64,000 nt of DNA from Simmondsia chinensis (taxonomy: Eukaryota > Streptophyta > Magnoliopsida > Caryophyllales > Simmondsiaceae), in the NCBI GenBank assembly GCA_018398585.1, contig JAGTTD010000016.1, forward strand, positions 21,561,212 through 21,625,211, given 5' to 3'. The notes beneath the pieces are model-generated. The model did no database searches. It was not told the origin of the DNA and was given only the letters and a program-made list of their open reading frames with translations. Below are positions 43,151-54,660 of the stretch, piece after piece (the first letter of the stretch is position 1; every line of letters begins with the position of its first letter). The position numbers and the translations under genes were made by a program.

Positions 43151-43498
43151 TGAAGAAAAACTAGAATGAAAAATACATTGAACAATATTGAGAGAATTGA
43201 ATTGGATGATTCTCATTAACAAAACAACCTCCTACTTATACAAATCCTAAGGACAAGTGAAGAGTCTACTTGCAAAAGGGAATCCTAAGCTAGTTAATTA
43301 CATGAACAATGAAAGTAAATAAAGAAATAAAGACAAAGCAAAACTCCCCCTCTCCCTCTTGATGTCAAAAGGGCCGGTTACCATGGGGAAGTAATGGGGC
43401 AAATTTAATTGATGTCTACCCTAATAAATACGTAGAATACCAAATACAATACTAAATACAAGAAAATACAAGTAAAATACTATGCAATAATTTTAACA
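43151..43498 (-). repeat. 3' LTR of the young copia
   Basis: 348 bp, ends TGAAG and TAACA on the plus strand. In element orientation it is preceded by the purine tract AACTTGAGGGGGAG. Confidence 0.92.
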
Positions 43499-43559
43499 CT
43501 CCCCCTCAAGTTGGAGCATGTAAATTTACAATGCCCAACTTGTAAAGGAGAGAAGAAAA

Positions 43560-44726
43560 GGATGGAGAAGAAAGCCCCTTAGTGAAGATATCGACCACTT
43601 GTCCTGATGAGCACACGAAAGATATCGAGATCTCTTTGGTCATCAGCTTTTATCGAACAAAATGACAGTCGATCCCTATATGTTTGGTCCTTTCATGGAA
43701 AACTGGATTCAAGGCTATGTGAAGTGCCGCTTGGTTGTCACAGAATAAAATAGCGGGCTCTTGAACATCAACTGCAAGACCGACAAGTAAACGTCTCAAC
43801 CAAACTAGTCCGCTTGTAACAGTGGCCATTGCACGGTATTCTGCTTCGGCGGAAGAACGGGAAACAACTGATTTTTTCTTAGAACGCCATGATATGGGAG
43901 CTCCTCCCAAGAATACAACGAACCCTGTCGTAGATCGTCTATTAGTAGGACAACCTGCCCAATCAGCATCACAATACGCACGAATGTTAAAATTAGAGTT
44001 ATGTGGAAGGAAAATTCCTTGACCCGATGTCCCCTTGATATATCGAAGTACTCGGAAGGCGGCTTCAAGATGCGGAACTCGGGGATTATGTATAAACTGA
44101 CTAAGTATGCTAACGGCATAACAAATGTCATGACGAGTAATGGTGAGATAAAGAAGTCTACCTACGAGTCTTCTGTATTGACCTGGATCCTTAAATAACT
44201 CCCCCTCTTCATCACTCAAATGGTGATTTTGAACAATTGGTGTACTAACCGGTTTCCCACCTATTAGCCCGGTTTCACTCAAGATGTCGAGTGCATACTT
44301 TCGTTGACTCAAAATTAACCCCTTTGGAGAGCGTGCCACTTCTATCCCAAGGAAATACTTGACAGAACCTAAATTCTTAATGCCAAATTTGACATTAAGG
44401 TTTGACTTTACTTCTTCAATATGACTCAGACTGTTCCCGGTAATTACAACATCGTCAACATACACTAGGATAGCGGTATATGCGGTCCCCTTGGTATAAG
44501 TGAAAAGCGAATAATCGGACTTAGATTGGACAAAACCCATTTCAATAAGCGAGTTAGTGAATTTCTGATTCCAATTACGTGAGGCTTGTTTTAAACCATA
44601 TAGCAATTTTCGTAAACGACAAACTTTACCGGCATGTTGTCTTTCAAAACCTTGCGGTAATTTCATGTAGACCTCCTCATTGAGGTCACCATGAAGGAAG
44701 GCATTATTCACATCTAATTGGTGCAT
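43560..44726 (-). pseudogene. copia RT palm and RNase H
   Basis: The ORF at 44726-43650 reads [36 protein letters not shown], the intact catalytic ILVYVDDVVITGN, KYFLGIEVARS, LTITRHDICYAVSILSQF, then RNase H (AYCDADWAGCPTNRRSTTGF, VSRSSAEAEYRAM, FCDNQAALHIA, KHIGIDCHFVR). A TAA where glutamate is expected stops it at 43650; the last residues (GQVVDIFTKGLSSPSF) continue in frame to about 43560. A TGA in place of tryptophan (RNWIMHQ) separates it from the upstream ORF. Confidence 0.9.
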
Positions 44727-44729
44727 TAT

Positions 44730-45880
44730 TCAATTCCTTGCTGCCGCAACTGCAAGTACACAACGAACTGTAACCAATTTAGCAACAGGAGCAAAAGTAT
44801 CATGATAATCTATGCCCTCTACCTGGGTATAACCTTTGGCAACTAGCCTTGCCTTATACCTCTCAATGCTTCCGTCAGATTTGTATTTGATTTTATAGAC
44901 CCATTTCGAGTCTATTGCTCGATTTCCCGGGGGCAATTCCTCTAATGTCCAAGTCTTGTTTTGTTTTAATGCCGAAATCTCCTTTTCCATTGCTTCTCTC
45001 CAATAAGGTGACTCGACCGCCTGTGCAAAGTTCTTTGGCTCATCACACGATATGTTGGCTTGTAGCAAATTAGAGTGTGAGTCAGTAAATTGTGCATTAG
45101 AAACATAATTTGATATAGGATAAACCATACCCGAGTTAGCCGATGAAGGGGTATCACGAGGATGGGCTATTGAAGGCGGAACATCAATCACATAATCTCG
45201 ATATTTTGTGGGCATGGTACGAACACGGATCGGCCTCCCCACTTCACCAATGACGTCCTCCCTCTCCCTGGGCTGACCGAGCACTGTTCGGTCACTATAC
45301 TCAGCAGCACCATCACCTGACGGTGCTGCTGGGCCCTGTACGGGCTCCATCCCCCGTCTTTGTATCATACTCCCCTCGTCAACATAACGTATGAAATCAA
45401 AAACATCATCATGTGAGCTTTTTTCCTTCGTCTCTTCAACATATGGGAAGACATTTTCGTGAAAAATTACATCACGTGAAATCACAATCCTTTTATTGTC
45501 TAAGTCATACACTTTGTACCCCTTTTTTCCATGAGGATAACTAACAAAAACACCACAAATCGCTCGACTTCCGAACTTATCTTTGCTACGATCCTTATTA
45601 TGAACATAATATAAGGAACCAAAAACACGTAAATGTGTATATGAAGGAATTTTACCAAGTAGTGCTTCATACGGGCTCTTGTTTTGTAGACGGGGAGTGG
45701 GCATGAGATTGATGAGATAGGCCGCTGTCAACATGCATTCTCCCCAAAACTGAATGGGAAGACCTGCTTCAAATCTCAGGGCTCGAGCCACTTCAAGAAG
45801 ATGACGATGCTTTCTCTCCGCTATCGCATTCTGTTGAGGTGTATCATTGCAAGAATTTTACACTTGTATGCCCCTTCCTG
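44730..45880 (-). pseudogene. copia integrase C-terminus and RT start
   Basis: 45791-44730 reads ARALRFEAGLPIQFWGECML, LRVFGSLYYVHNKDR, GYKVYDLDNKRIVISRDVIF, a long linker rich in Pro/Glu, and the RT start ([48 protein letters not shown]). Just upstream, in the same sense, a TAA replaces a codon before NSCNDTPQQNAIAERKHRH, which holds the catalytic glutamate. Confidence 0.88.
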
Positions 45881-45888
45881 CATAAAAG

Positions 45889-46761
45889 TCAAGTAACGGT
45901 CCAAAAAAAAAACTCCGCACCATTATCACTACGAACTTGCTTAATCCGCGAATTGTACTGAGTTTGTACCATTTCACAAAAATTCATGAGCATATTGTGT
46001 GACTGAGACTTGTCACGCATCAAATAGACCCAGGTACATCTACTATAATCATCAACGATAGTGAGGAAAAAACGAGCTCCTGTCATTGACAATGTTCGGT
46101 ATGGACCCCAAATGTCAACATGAAGCAAATCAAAACAAGCAACAGATCTACTAACAGAAATAGGGAAAGGCAACCGAGTTTGCTTAGCTCGATGACACGA
46201 GTCACAAACATTATCCAAAACAACACCAATGTTCAAACCGGAAAGACTAGACAATTTATTAAACGGAACATGACCCAACCGATGATGCCACAATACACCC
46301 TTATTAGCACTCCCAGCAATTTGAGCAGACATCGGAACAACACCGCCTTCCATCATGTATAGCCCATCTCGTTCTTTACCCACTCCAATCAGCTTCCTCG
46401 ATGGCAGGTCCTGTATTACACAAAAAGTTTTGAAAAATGTTAATGCACAATTTATATCTCTAGTTAACTTGCTCATTGATAGCAAATTGCAATGAAAAAC
46501 CGGAATTTGTAATACGTTCTCAAGTGTGATGTCGTCCGTGACCTTGGCACGCCCGACGTGTGTGACCGGTAAACAAGTGCCGTTAGGTAATTTAACGGAA
46601 CGAATCTCGGTATTAACCCTTCTATCAAGTAAAACAAAATCGGATGACACCATAAGGTCCGTCGCACCCGTATCAATAATCCAACAAGTATTACCAAACG
46701 AACCCTGACCTGTCAAGTTAACACAAGGGGCACTACTTCCTTTGTTGAGTAGACCTAACAA
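45889..46761 (-). pseudogene. copia protease and integrase N-terminus
   Basis: CWIIDTGATDLMVSSDFVLL carries an intact DTGA protease motif. The integrase zinc domain is LWHHRLGHVPFNKL then CDSCHRAKQTRLPF. The core starts FDLLHVDIWGPYRT and reaches VRSDNGAEF. An A(10) run on the plus strand (near 45901-45910) causes a frameshift right after this second aspartate. Confidence 0.88.
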
Positions 46762-46899
46762 TTGTTGATATTATGTTGCTGAAAGACCCACAATCGGGCT
46801 TGCATCACGGCCTCTGGCCTGCTGGTCGACCAGTGCTGGCAGCAGCAGCAGCTGCTGCTGATCTGTTGGGTCGGAAGCCTGCTGCGCTGCAGCCGCAGC

Positions 46900-47825
46900 G
46901 GGCTTTCCGTTACTGCGGCATGGCTGCGTCCATCCCGGTGGGTACCCAATTAGCTCAAAGCACTTGTCTTGTGTATGTCCCTGCTTCTTACAATAAGAAC
47001 AAACTGGGCGATTATTTGTGTTTGGGTTGTGGTCCGTTTACTGATGACGAACCACCGCCAAAATTCATATTAGTCCCTTTAGCAACAAGGGCAGTAGCCT
47101 CGAGTATGACAACGCTACCGGATGCAACACTTTGTTGTTTTTCTTCTTGACAAAGTGTTGAATAGGCACTAGCTACAAAGGGTAAGGGTTTGGAATTCAT
47201 CAACTGAGATCTCACAGTAGAAAAAGATGGGTCTAAACCCATTAGAAAATCAAGTAACCTCTCCATGTCCCGTATTGCCGCAAAAGCCTGACCCGAACCA
47301 CACGTACACGGAGGAATGGCTACTAGTGTATAAAGCTCATCCCATAGAGCCCTCAATTTTGTGAAATAGTCGAAAATTGACTTATTTTCTTGCTTTAAAA
47401 GTGAAATTTCGCGTTTGATTTCATAGATACGAGGAGTGTTCCCTTCACAAGAAACGCTCATTTAGATCTAACCAAATGTCGCGCGAGGTTTCATAATACG
47501 CTATACTAGCATTGATTTCCTTAGATACAGAATTGGTGAGCCATGAAGAGACCATGGAGTCACAAGCGCTCCAATTTTCGAAATCCGGTGAAGACTCATC
47601 CAGTTTGACAATGGTTCCATCAAGAAACCTGAGTTTTCTTTTAGCCTTAAAAACTTTAAAAATAGAACGCCTCCAGGCCGGAAAATTAGGACCCGTTAGA
47701 ATGTCTTGCACAAAAACGAGACCCGGATGGTCCGAAGGGTGTAAGTAATAAGGTGAGTTCACATCTGGAACACCCCTTGATTCAACACTCGGTGCAACGA
47801 TTTGATTAGTATTTTCTTCCGCCAT
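46900..47825 (-). pseudogene. copia gag with zinc knuckle
   Basis: Start MAEENTNQIVAPSVESRGVP at 47825, then SPYYLHPSDHPGLVFVQDIL and FENWSACDSMVSSWLTNSVS. A frameshift near 47455 moves to the frame 47461-47012 (YEIKREISLLKQENKSIFDY, PPCTCGSGQAFAAIRDMERL, FLMGLDPSFSTVRSQLM). The CSYCKKQGHTQDKC zinc knuckle (about 46960-47010) is in yet another frame, and a glutamine/alanine-rich segment follows. Confidence 0.85.
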
Positions 47826-47947
47826 TATGAATTAATCACGAAAAACACAAGTAAAAACAAGAAAATAAGTAGAAACTCACAAGGGGAGGCACGGCTGGGG
47901 TGCACAGCTGAAGAGAAAAAAAACTTTGATGATCCCGATTCAAACCC

Positions 47948-47959
47948 GCTCTGATACCA
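47948..47959 (-). other. Primer binding site, tRNA-iMet type
   Basis: Complement of GCTCTGATACCA, i.e. TGGTATCAGAGC, directly next to the 5' LTR. Confidence 0.92.
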
Positions 47960-48307
47960 TGAAGAAAAACTAGAATGAAAAATACCTTGAATAATATTGA
48001 GAAAATTGAATTGGATGATACTCATTAACAAAACAACCTCCTACTTATATAAATCCTAAGGACAAGTGAAGAGTCTACTTGCAAAAGGGAATCCTAAGTT
48101 AGTTAATTACATGAACAATGAAAGTAAATAAAGAAATAAAGACAAAGCAAAACTCCCCCTCTCCCTCTTGATGTCAAAAGCGCCGGTTACCATGGGGAAG
48201 TAATGGGGAAAATTTAATTGATGTCTACCCTAATAAATACGTAGAATACCAAATACAATACTAAATACAAGAAAATACAAGTAAAATACTATGCAATAAT
48301 TTCAACA
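47960..48307 (-). repeat. 5' LTR of the young copia
   Basis: 348 bp, the same length as the 3' LTR and about 97% alike by eye. Confidence 0.92.
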
Positions 48308-48940
48308 CTTATGGCTCGATGATACTCTTCGGCTCACTAATTTTATTTCAAAGAGATCTATGGAAGTCTTGCATATCATGAGACGACAAGTGAGATATGG
48401 CTTGATCTTCAAGAATGTTTTTCTAAAGGAAGCGTTTCTCACATTTATGAATTAAAACAAGAAATTTCTCAGCTCGAACAACAAAATTTGATCATTTCAA
48501 CTTATTATACTAAGTTGAAATCTTTATGGGAAAAACTCTATACCTATATCAAAATCCCTCCTTGTCTTTATGGGAAAAACTCTATACCTATATCAAAATC
48601 CCTCCTTGTACTTGTGGCTTCGCTAAAGCGTTTGCCCATATACGTGACATGAAAACACTATTAGAGTGACTAATGGTCGTGATTCTTCTTTTTTCACGGT
48701 TTGATATGAATTGATAAGTACCAAATCTTTTCCTTTGCTGCGAAAGGCTTATGTCATTTTAGCTCACAAGGAAAAGCAACAAAGTGCTATTACAGGAAGG
48801 ACCATCGTCCCCGAGGTGGTGGCTCTCATCGTGCAAAAATGGAATGTCCGTGCTGTGTGAGCTGGTGAATTTGAATTCTAGGCTAGTCATTTGGCTAAAG
48901 AGGGGGAGAGGTGTGATGTCAAAATGAAAGGGAATGATGT
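48308..48940 (+). pseudogene. Old copia copy: gag remainder
   Basis: Reading frames change often. Recognisable parts are a TSxEIWLDLQECFSKGSVSH-like block (48380-48440), LKQEISQLEQQNLIISTYYT (48450-48515), KLKSLWEKLYTYIKIPPC (48515-48610) and CGFAKAFAHIRDMKTLL (48610-48665). The segment GGGAAAAACTCTATACCTA...CCTCCTTG is tandemly duplicated at about 48528-48610. No zinc knuckle is seen before homology fades. Confidence 0.7.
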
Positions 48941-50560
48941 TCACGGCCAAATGAGTGACCCATAATTCACCCTCTCAGTCCCACTTTGTCACTTAAGTCA
49001 TTCCCTATCTATGTATGTGTGTGCGTGTGTGCACGTGCGCATATATTGTTGAGACTCCAAGCCTAGTAGTTAAAATCTCACATTGGAGTTGTGAGAGTAA
49101 AGAGATTAATTTATGAGCTTAGTAGGTTACTCCGCCTATTACCAATTAGTTTTTCTCACTTGGGCTTATATATAGATCTCATGTATGCCAATTCCACCTA
49201 GTGAAATTTAATATGGTGTCAAAGCATATCCATCAAGTAAATTTTTTTTTTTTTTAAGTTGAGTTTTGGTGGCCGAACATTGTGTTATTTTTTGGTCTTA
49301 GTAATCCTTGTGTTGGGCATTGTTTATAATACCCTTCTACAAGTTTATTTTTGTCATGGCAAAGAGCTTCATTATTCTTTGGTCTTGCTCTTTCGTTTTC
49401 TAAGTGTTTTGCTCAAACATTGAGGTATATGGATATTGTCTTTTAAGTTTTATTTTTTAACTGCTCAAAGCTCGGGAACATCTAGCTTGGGTTTATTTAG
49501 GCCCACTGAGCAATTGGTTACCACCCATTTTTTTTCTTTTTTTTTTTTTTTTGGAAATTTTGGTTTTGTCAGGATGTTGTTGTGGTTTGATTTTAAAATT
49601 TTGATCTTCATATTTCTTGTCTTCGGTGTAGCCGAGAGCTTCTTTGGCATTTTTCAAGCTTTGTCTTTGGTCGCTCTTCATTGCAGTCTACAAGTTTTAT
49701 TTTCAAAGGTTCTTGATTTGGTTAAATCATGTCTAATCCTTCTTTTGATAAAGGTTTTGTTGTTCCCACGATTGGGGAGAGTTGTTAATACTTACAAATG
49801 TTTTACCTTTACTCGGGGATGAATTTTGTCATGAATTTTTTTAACAGGTCAAGCTTCTATTTGTTATAATTGACATCAGAGCGTAATTTTTAGGAAATTT
49901 GATTAATCACCTCAAATTATCTATCTTATCTTTGTTTTGGTCTAAGCCGTGGCTTTAAGTTCCTCCATTGTTTTTTTTTTCCTCCGGTTTCAAGCAAGAG
50001 TTTTGAAATCATCACTTAATGTCAAAAGTTTGATTTGCTTAGTTCTTATTTTGGGTTTGTTTTAGCCTTTTGTACCTATGGCTTTGGTATTAAAACTTAT
50101 CTTGAATTTAGTTCTTGATGTTTGACTTTGTTTGATTACCTAAGATTTATTTTGGGAGACTATTGTTATTTTCGATGTTTGAGAGTTTGGATTAGAATTT
50201 TTGTCCTCACTCAGTGGTCATGTTCCACCTAAATTATTATTTGTGAGGCGTTTCAGGGTTCAAATTTTCAGTCCTCCTTTTGAGATATGTGTTAAATAAT
50301 ATCTGACAATGTCATGTGTTTTGGGGTTGGTTTTGAGGTTGTCTTTCAATCCTCATTTTTAGTCCTCATTTTCACTTAGATTTTGTATTTGGGGTTGTTT
50401 TTGGGGTGTGAGTGTTACACAATGTCTAACATTACTTTTGATCAAGATTTAGTAGTGGTTTTTGTGACAGGGGAGTAGCTGATACACTTAGCTAGTTTTG
50501 CCTTCATTCTTCGGGTCATTTTGAGGATGAATTTTTCTTACAAGTTTTCACTAGTTTCTT
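48941..50560. other. T-rich region, possible TRIM-like LTR, no gene
   Basis: 49049-49214 (TGTTGAGACTCC..., with AAAATCTCACATTGGAG) followed by TGGTGTCAAAGC at 49215-49226 looks like a very short LTR and a mutated primer site, as in TRIM elements. A second primer-like word (TTGACATCAGAGC) is at 49870. A partner LTR was not found. The rest is T-rich with no credible ORF. Confidence 0.35.
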
Positions 50561-50562
50561 GG

Positions 50563-51300
50563 ATTAGGCGGGTCATCCAACGACTAGATGGTTAGCTACT
50601 AGTTTCGAGGTATTTTTTTGTGGGACGCATATTACGTGGCACTCAAAGAAACTTTTGATTGTTTCGCATTCTTCAAATGAAGCAGAGTATCGTTCTATGG
50701 CAATCACCACTAGTGAATTGGTTTGGTTGTGCCATTTGCTATTAGATCTCGCAGTTCCAGTTACTAATCCTGCTATTTTGTTTTGTACAAGAGTGGTTAT
50801 TGACAAAGGAGATAGCAACCTCTTATGTTCGTTCTATAGGGCAGTTGGCCAACATATTCATAAAGGCTCTGGAATTTCCATCATTTTCATCACTTCTTCG
50901 TAAGTTGGGCATTGTAAATTTACATGCTTCAGCTTGAGAGGGAGTTTGAAGATAAATATTTTCCTTGAATTTGTATTAGTTTTTTTCTTGTATTTTGTTT
51001 ATTTTATATATTGTATTTAGTGTTAGGTATTAGTGTCATAATTCTTAGTGTTAATTACAGGCAAAACTCTCCTCCTTCCCTTTAGCTAGTAACCGACCAT
51101 GTAGCAAAAGGCCAAATGAATGATGCCTTAATTTTATTTAGTAGCAGTAGTGTGTTCTTTCTTGCAAGAGTTAGGGCTAGGCTTTTGATCTTCCATTTCT
51201 TGTAATATAAATAGGGGTAGTTATATGTGAGTAACTTCATCCAATTGTTTGGATCAACGAAATATCTATCCAAAGTTTTAAGTATCTATTCTTTCTAAGT
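50563..51300 (+). pseudogene. Old copia copy: RNase H end and 3' LTR
   Basis: 50563-50790 reads AGHPTTRWLATSFEVFF, ITWHSKKLLIVSHSSNEAEY, LVWLCHLLLDLAVPVTNPAI and LFC, the RNase H of this copia group. A frame change leads to GQLANIFIKALEFPSF and GIVNLHASA. The purine tract TTGAGAGGGAG (50934-50944) is followed by an LTR-like start (TTTGAAGATAAAT, 50945) and a TATAAATA at 51205-51212. The LTR end was not located. RT and integrase of this copy are missing. Confidence 0.65.
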
Positions 51301-51639
51301 GTTTTGTTTCTTTTATATTGTTTATCTAAGTTTCAATATGTCTATCTAAGTCTTGTGAATATTGGATCCAAGTCTCATTCATTTTCTTAGTTTATTTTAT
51401 TCTTGTCTAGTTTAAATTTTAACAAGTTAGATGGACCTCGGAGATGTGGTGTTGGAAGCATTTTACTTGACTATTTTGTCCTTGAGTATGAGGAAAATGG
51501 GCCTCAAGAAATATGCCCATGTCTTGAAGAAACGTGGAGATATTTCGAACTTGCTAGTCAATTTAAAGTGTATTAATACTACAATTAATAGCTTTTTCAA
51601 CCATGAATTCGAACTTTTTGAATACGGCTAATAGTTCAC

Positions 51640-52203
51640 TTTTTGATAGAATATTATAAATCCATGTAAATCAACTTCAGTCATCAACGAATGAAATATA
51701 GTAAGGAAACCTATTATGTGATAAAACCGGTGACCTTCATGTATCTCAATGAATAGAAGTGGTTAGCATTGAGTAAGATGGAAGACTTGACGCATAATGG
51801 CTTCAGACGGGAGGCCTAGATAACAATTATAGACATCATTAAGCACCTTGGCACCAACTCGAGCCATATGAGAGGCAAATGTGGTAAGTTGAAATAGAAG
51901 GTGGTAGAGACTGCGTTTAGTAGAACCCAAGAGCAAAACTAACCCCATCATTACGTCTTTAACAACACAAGAATCATGAAGAAACTCAAGTGCGACATTA
52001 TAATCTACACTAATTTCAGAAACACTCAAAAGATACATACAGGATGTGAGAAAGATAAAAGGATAGTTAGTAAATGTAAATAGTGAATGCACTGCTATGA
52101 GAAATGGGAAGTATATACTATGATTACCAAACATAAATTGCTCACTACTTGGATAGTTATTAGGAAGCCAAAGAATACTCAGATTGTAGGACTTTGATAC
52201 CAT
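51640..52203 (-). pseudogene. Gag-deleted copia relic
   Basis: 51763-52203 reads SVDYNVALEFLHDSCVVKDV, MMGLVLLLGSTKRSLYHLLF and YLGLPSEAIMRQVF, matching the end of copia protease and the start of integrase (LSVSKLT..., VVKDxxTGxVLLxGSxKxGLYxL, RLGHPSxxIM). A primer-like TGGTATCAAAGTCC (complement of 52189-52202) stands directly upstream, so gag is missing. To the right, 52203-52700 may be its LTR, with weak support. The downstream part has lost its frame. Confidence 0.55.
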
Positions 52204-53140
52204 TTGTAGGGGCTTTGATCATTTGTTAGGACCACCCGCAAAATACCGAAACCGTATATCAAAATAACGATTACACATGGAAGGGGATTGGGAAGAAACA
52301 CCGAAACTTACGTAATTTAACCAAAGCCTACATCCACGGAGGGAAGTGCAATAAATCAACTATAAGAATGAAAGTTTATATCATCTCAACTCTCAATTAT
52401 TCTCAATCCTTATTTGAACATACACAGCCCTAAGATATACAAAGCGCCACCATAATAAAACCCTAGCATGTGTCATAGGGCTAAATTTGACTGACCCAGT
52501 TATCTACCTTTTAAATAAAGCCCATATGAACAAGCTTCACATATAACCCAATATAGATCATAAGTCATGTGGTGAGTGGCGCATAAATCAGGCTTCCAAG
52601 GTGAATCATCGATATTAGCCAAAAGAGGTGGCCCTTGATTCGAGGAAGCAATTTGGGAGGTTGTGCTGCTAAAAGTATCAGCGGTACAACTTTGATAAAA
52701 TCGGAGAGAACACTTTAATGTTTGTTGTCCTAATTTTCAATAAATTTGGCATTAGATGTGTGGAGCAATTCTATGGTGCAGAACAACACCTTTTTTATTG
52801 GTGTAGAATTTGTATGTCGACACACAGAATTATGTGCTCATATCACCAAATTATATACTTAAAATCCCCGACATGTGTGTCGACACATAGATATCGTGTG
52901 TCGACACACAGCATGTACTCAGAATCACCTCTCATATACTCATATAATCAAATATGTACTCAAAACTATGGTTTTCTGCACCGTAGAAGTTCTGTAGATG
53001 TGTGGTTGCATCTATTTTGTTGTTGATTCTACTGCATTTGACCATTTCCCAGCATTCTTGCTTGATTGCTACAATGCTAAGAGGAGGGTTGTCGATCTCC
53101 ATAGTGTTGTTGCGGGTGGTTCTGGCTTCAGTTGTAAGTA
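52204..53140. other. Region with palindromic boxes, no gene
   Basis: At 52813-52824 and 52876-52910 the words GTCGACACACAG, TGTGTGTCGACACAT and CGTGTGTCGACACACAG occur, the same palindrome type as in the LTRs of the copia at 24267-29985. 53000-53140 has a short open stretch in the plus sense (ending near the ATATG target duplication) that I cannot assign. The rest is unremarkable. Confidence 0.45.
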
Positions 53141-53145
53141 ATATG

Positions 53146-53500
53146 TGTCAAAATTAACATAATACCAAGACTAAAATATAAAATAAACAACTCAAGAATG
53201 ATTGAAAATTTGGATGATCTTATTCACAAAAGAAACCTATTTATAATACAAGAGAATGAACAAAAAACACTAGTAGTAACCCTAGAGAATACAAAACACT
53301 TGCAAGAATAAATGACCAATATAATTGAAAATGAACTCCCTTAAGGCCATTAGTAGTCAGTTATGGAGTGAAAAGGGAGGAGGACTAAATGCATTCAATG
53401 TCCTCCTTGAATTCTAGATCTAGAATATTTCCTATACTATGTACAATACAAAAATAATTACACATGTACAAGAAATAATACTAAAACCTTGACTTCAACA
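53146..53500 (-). repeat. 3' LTR of the sister copia
   Basis: 355 bp, TGTCAAAATTAAC...GACTTCAACA on the plus strand, next to the purine tract complement CTCCCCCTCAAGTTGG. Confidence 0.9.
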
Positions 53501-54370
53501 CTCCCCCTCAAGTTGGAGTATATAAATTTGTAATGCCCAACTTGGGAAGGAAGGAAGAAAAAGAAGGTGAACCAAGAGCTTCAGTGAATATATTGGCCAC
53601 CTAGCCTGTTAACCGAACAAACGAAGTAGAGACCTCCTTGGCCAACAACTTCTCCCCAACAAAATGGCAATCGACTTGTATATGTTTCGTCCTTCCATGG
53701 AAGACCGGATTAGACGCAGTGTGAAGGGCGCTTGATTAGCCATACCGTGATACTCTACTTTAGCGGAAGAACGTGAAACAACTATTTGTTTCTTAGAATG
53801 CCACGAAATTGGGGCGTCACCTAGGAACACTACAAACCCTTTGGTGGAACACCTACTAGTGGGACAACCTGCCCAATCAGCATCACAAAAAGCACGTAAG
53901 TTAAAATTACAATTATGTAGAAGGAGAATTCCATGCCCCGGTGTCCCATTAACATAACGAAGAATGTGATATGCGGCTTCTAAATGCGGAACCCATGGAT
54001 CATGCCTAAACTGACTAGGAATTCTGACTGCATAACAAATGTCAGGCCAAGTAATAGTTAAAGTATAACAGGCGTCCAACTAAGCGATAGTATTGTCCTG
54101 AATCCTCAACCAGCTCCCCCTCTTGATTGGGCCAATGGTGGTTTTGGACAATCGGTGTACTAATTGGCTTTGCACCTAAAAGTCAGTTTCAGATAAAATG
54201 TCAAGGGCATACTTGTGTTGGTTTAAAACCAACCTTCTTCAGACCGAGCAATCTCTATACCAAGAAAGTACTTTATAGGCCCTAGGTTCTTTATCCTAAA
54301 TTATTTATTGAGTGAGGACTTCACTTTTTCAATATGATTAACGTTATTCCCTGTTATAATGACATAATCC
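53501..54370 (-). pseudogene. copia RT C-terminus and RNase H (deleted)
   Basis: 54079-53609 reads TITWPDICYAVRIPSQFRHD, GHGILLLHNCNFNLRAFCDA, DWAGCPTSRCSTKGFVVFLG and VVSRSSAKVEYHGM. It then jumps to [18 protein letters not shown], omitting the WLRRLL...CDNQAALHIA part. The catalytic acidic residues of the later RNase H are therefore lost. Upstream pieces of the RT thumb up to 54370 (complement encodes ITGNNVNHIEKV) are in other frames. Confidence 0.8.
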
Positions 54371-54660
54371 AACAACAACAACAACAACAACAACAGTCCC
54401 AGTGCCTCGCGGCTCCCGCAGTAAGCAGGGTCTGGGAGGGGTGGATGTACGCAGCCTTACCCCTTCCGAGAGGAAAGGAGGCTGTATCTGATGACCCCCA
54501 ACTTGAAGTGCGTGTACGCCTGCAATTACAGCAAATCAATTTATCATCAATGGAATTAATAATAATTAGTTTCCAAATGAATTATAGCAATAAGCATGCA
54601 AGTATTTAAGTGTGCCTGTATGCCACAAGCAAGCTATAAATTAGAACTAACTAGATAGTA
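54371..54660 (-). mobile_element. RTE-type LINE/SINE 3' end inserted in copia RT
   Basis: 290 bp flanked by a 16-bp target duplication, TATAATGACATAATCC (54355-54370) and TATAATGACATAGTCC (54661-54676), one mismatch. It ends on the left in (CAA)n, i.e. a (TTG)n tail on the minus strand. Next to it is the block GGTAAGGCTGCGTAC...GCGGGAGCCGCGAGGCACT, shared in part with the LINE tail at 8930-9090. A 5'-truncated LINE or a SINE using the same tail are both possible. Confidence 0.85.

Larger units (their letters stand above)
43151..48307 (-). mobile_element. Young Ty1/copia element, minus strand
   Basis: Full-length, with two 348-bp LTRs (43151-43498 and 47960-48307) that differ at about nine positions by eye. 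The target duplication CTTAT is perfect (43146-43150 and 48308-48312). Primer site complement at 47948-47959. Gag, protease, integrase, RT and RNase H are all present with only a handful of breaks. It is inserted in the gag of a related, older copia copy. It resembles the element at 53146-59289 in protein sequence throughout. Confidence 0.93.

Noticed and set aside
49436..49822. 128-codon plus-strand ORF
   Set aside because: Very rich in Phe and Leu from T-rich DNA, with no recognised motif, in a region of decayed repeats.
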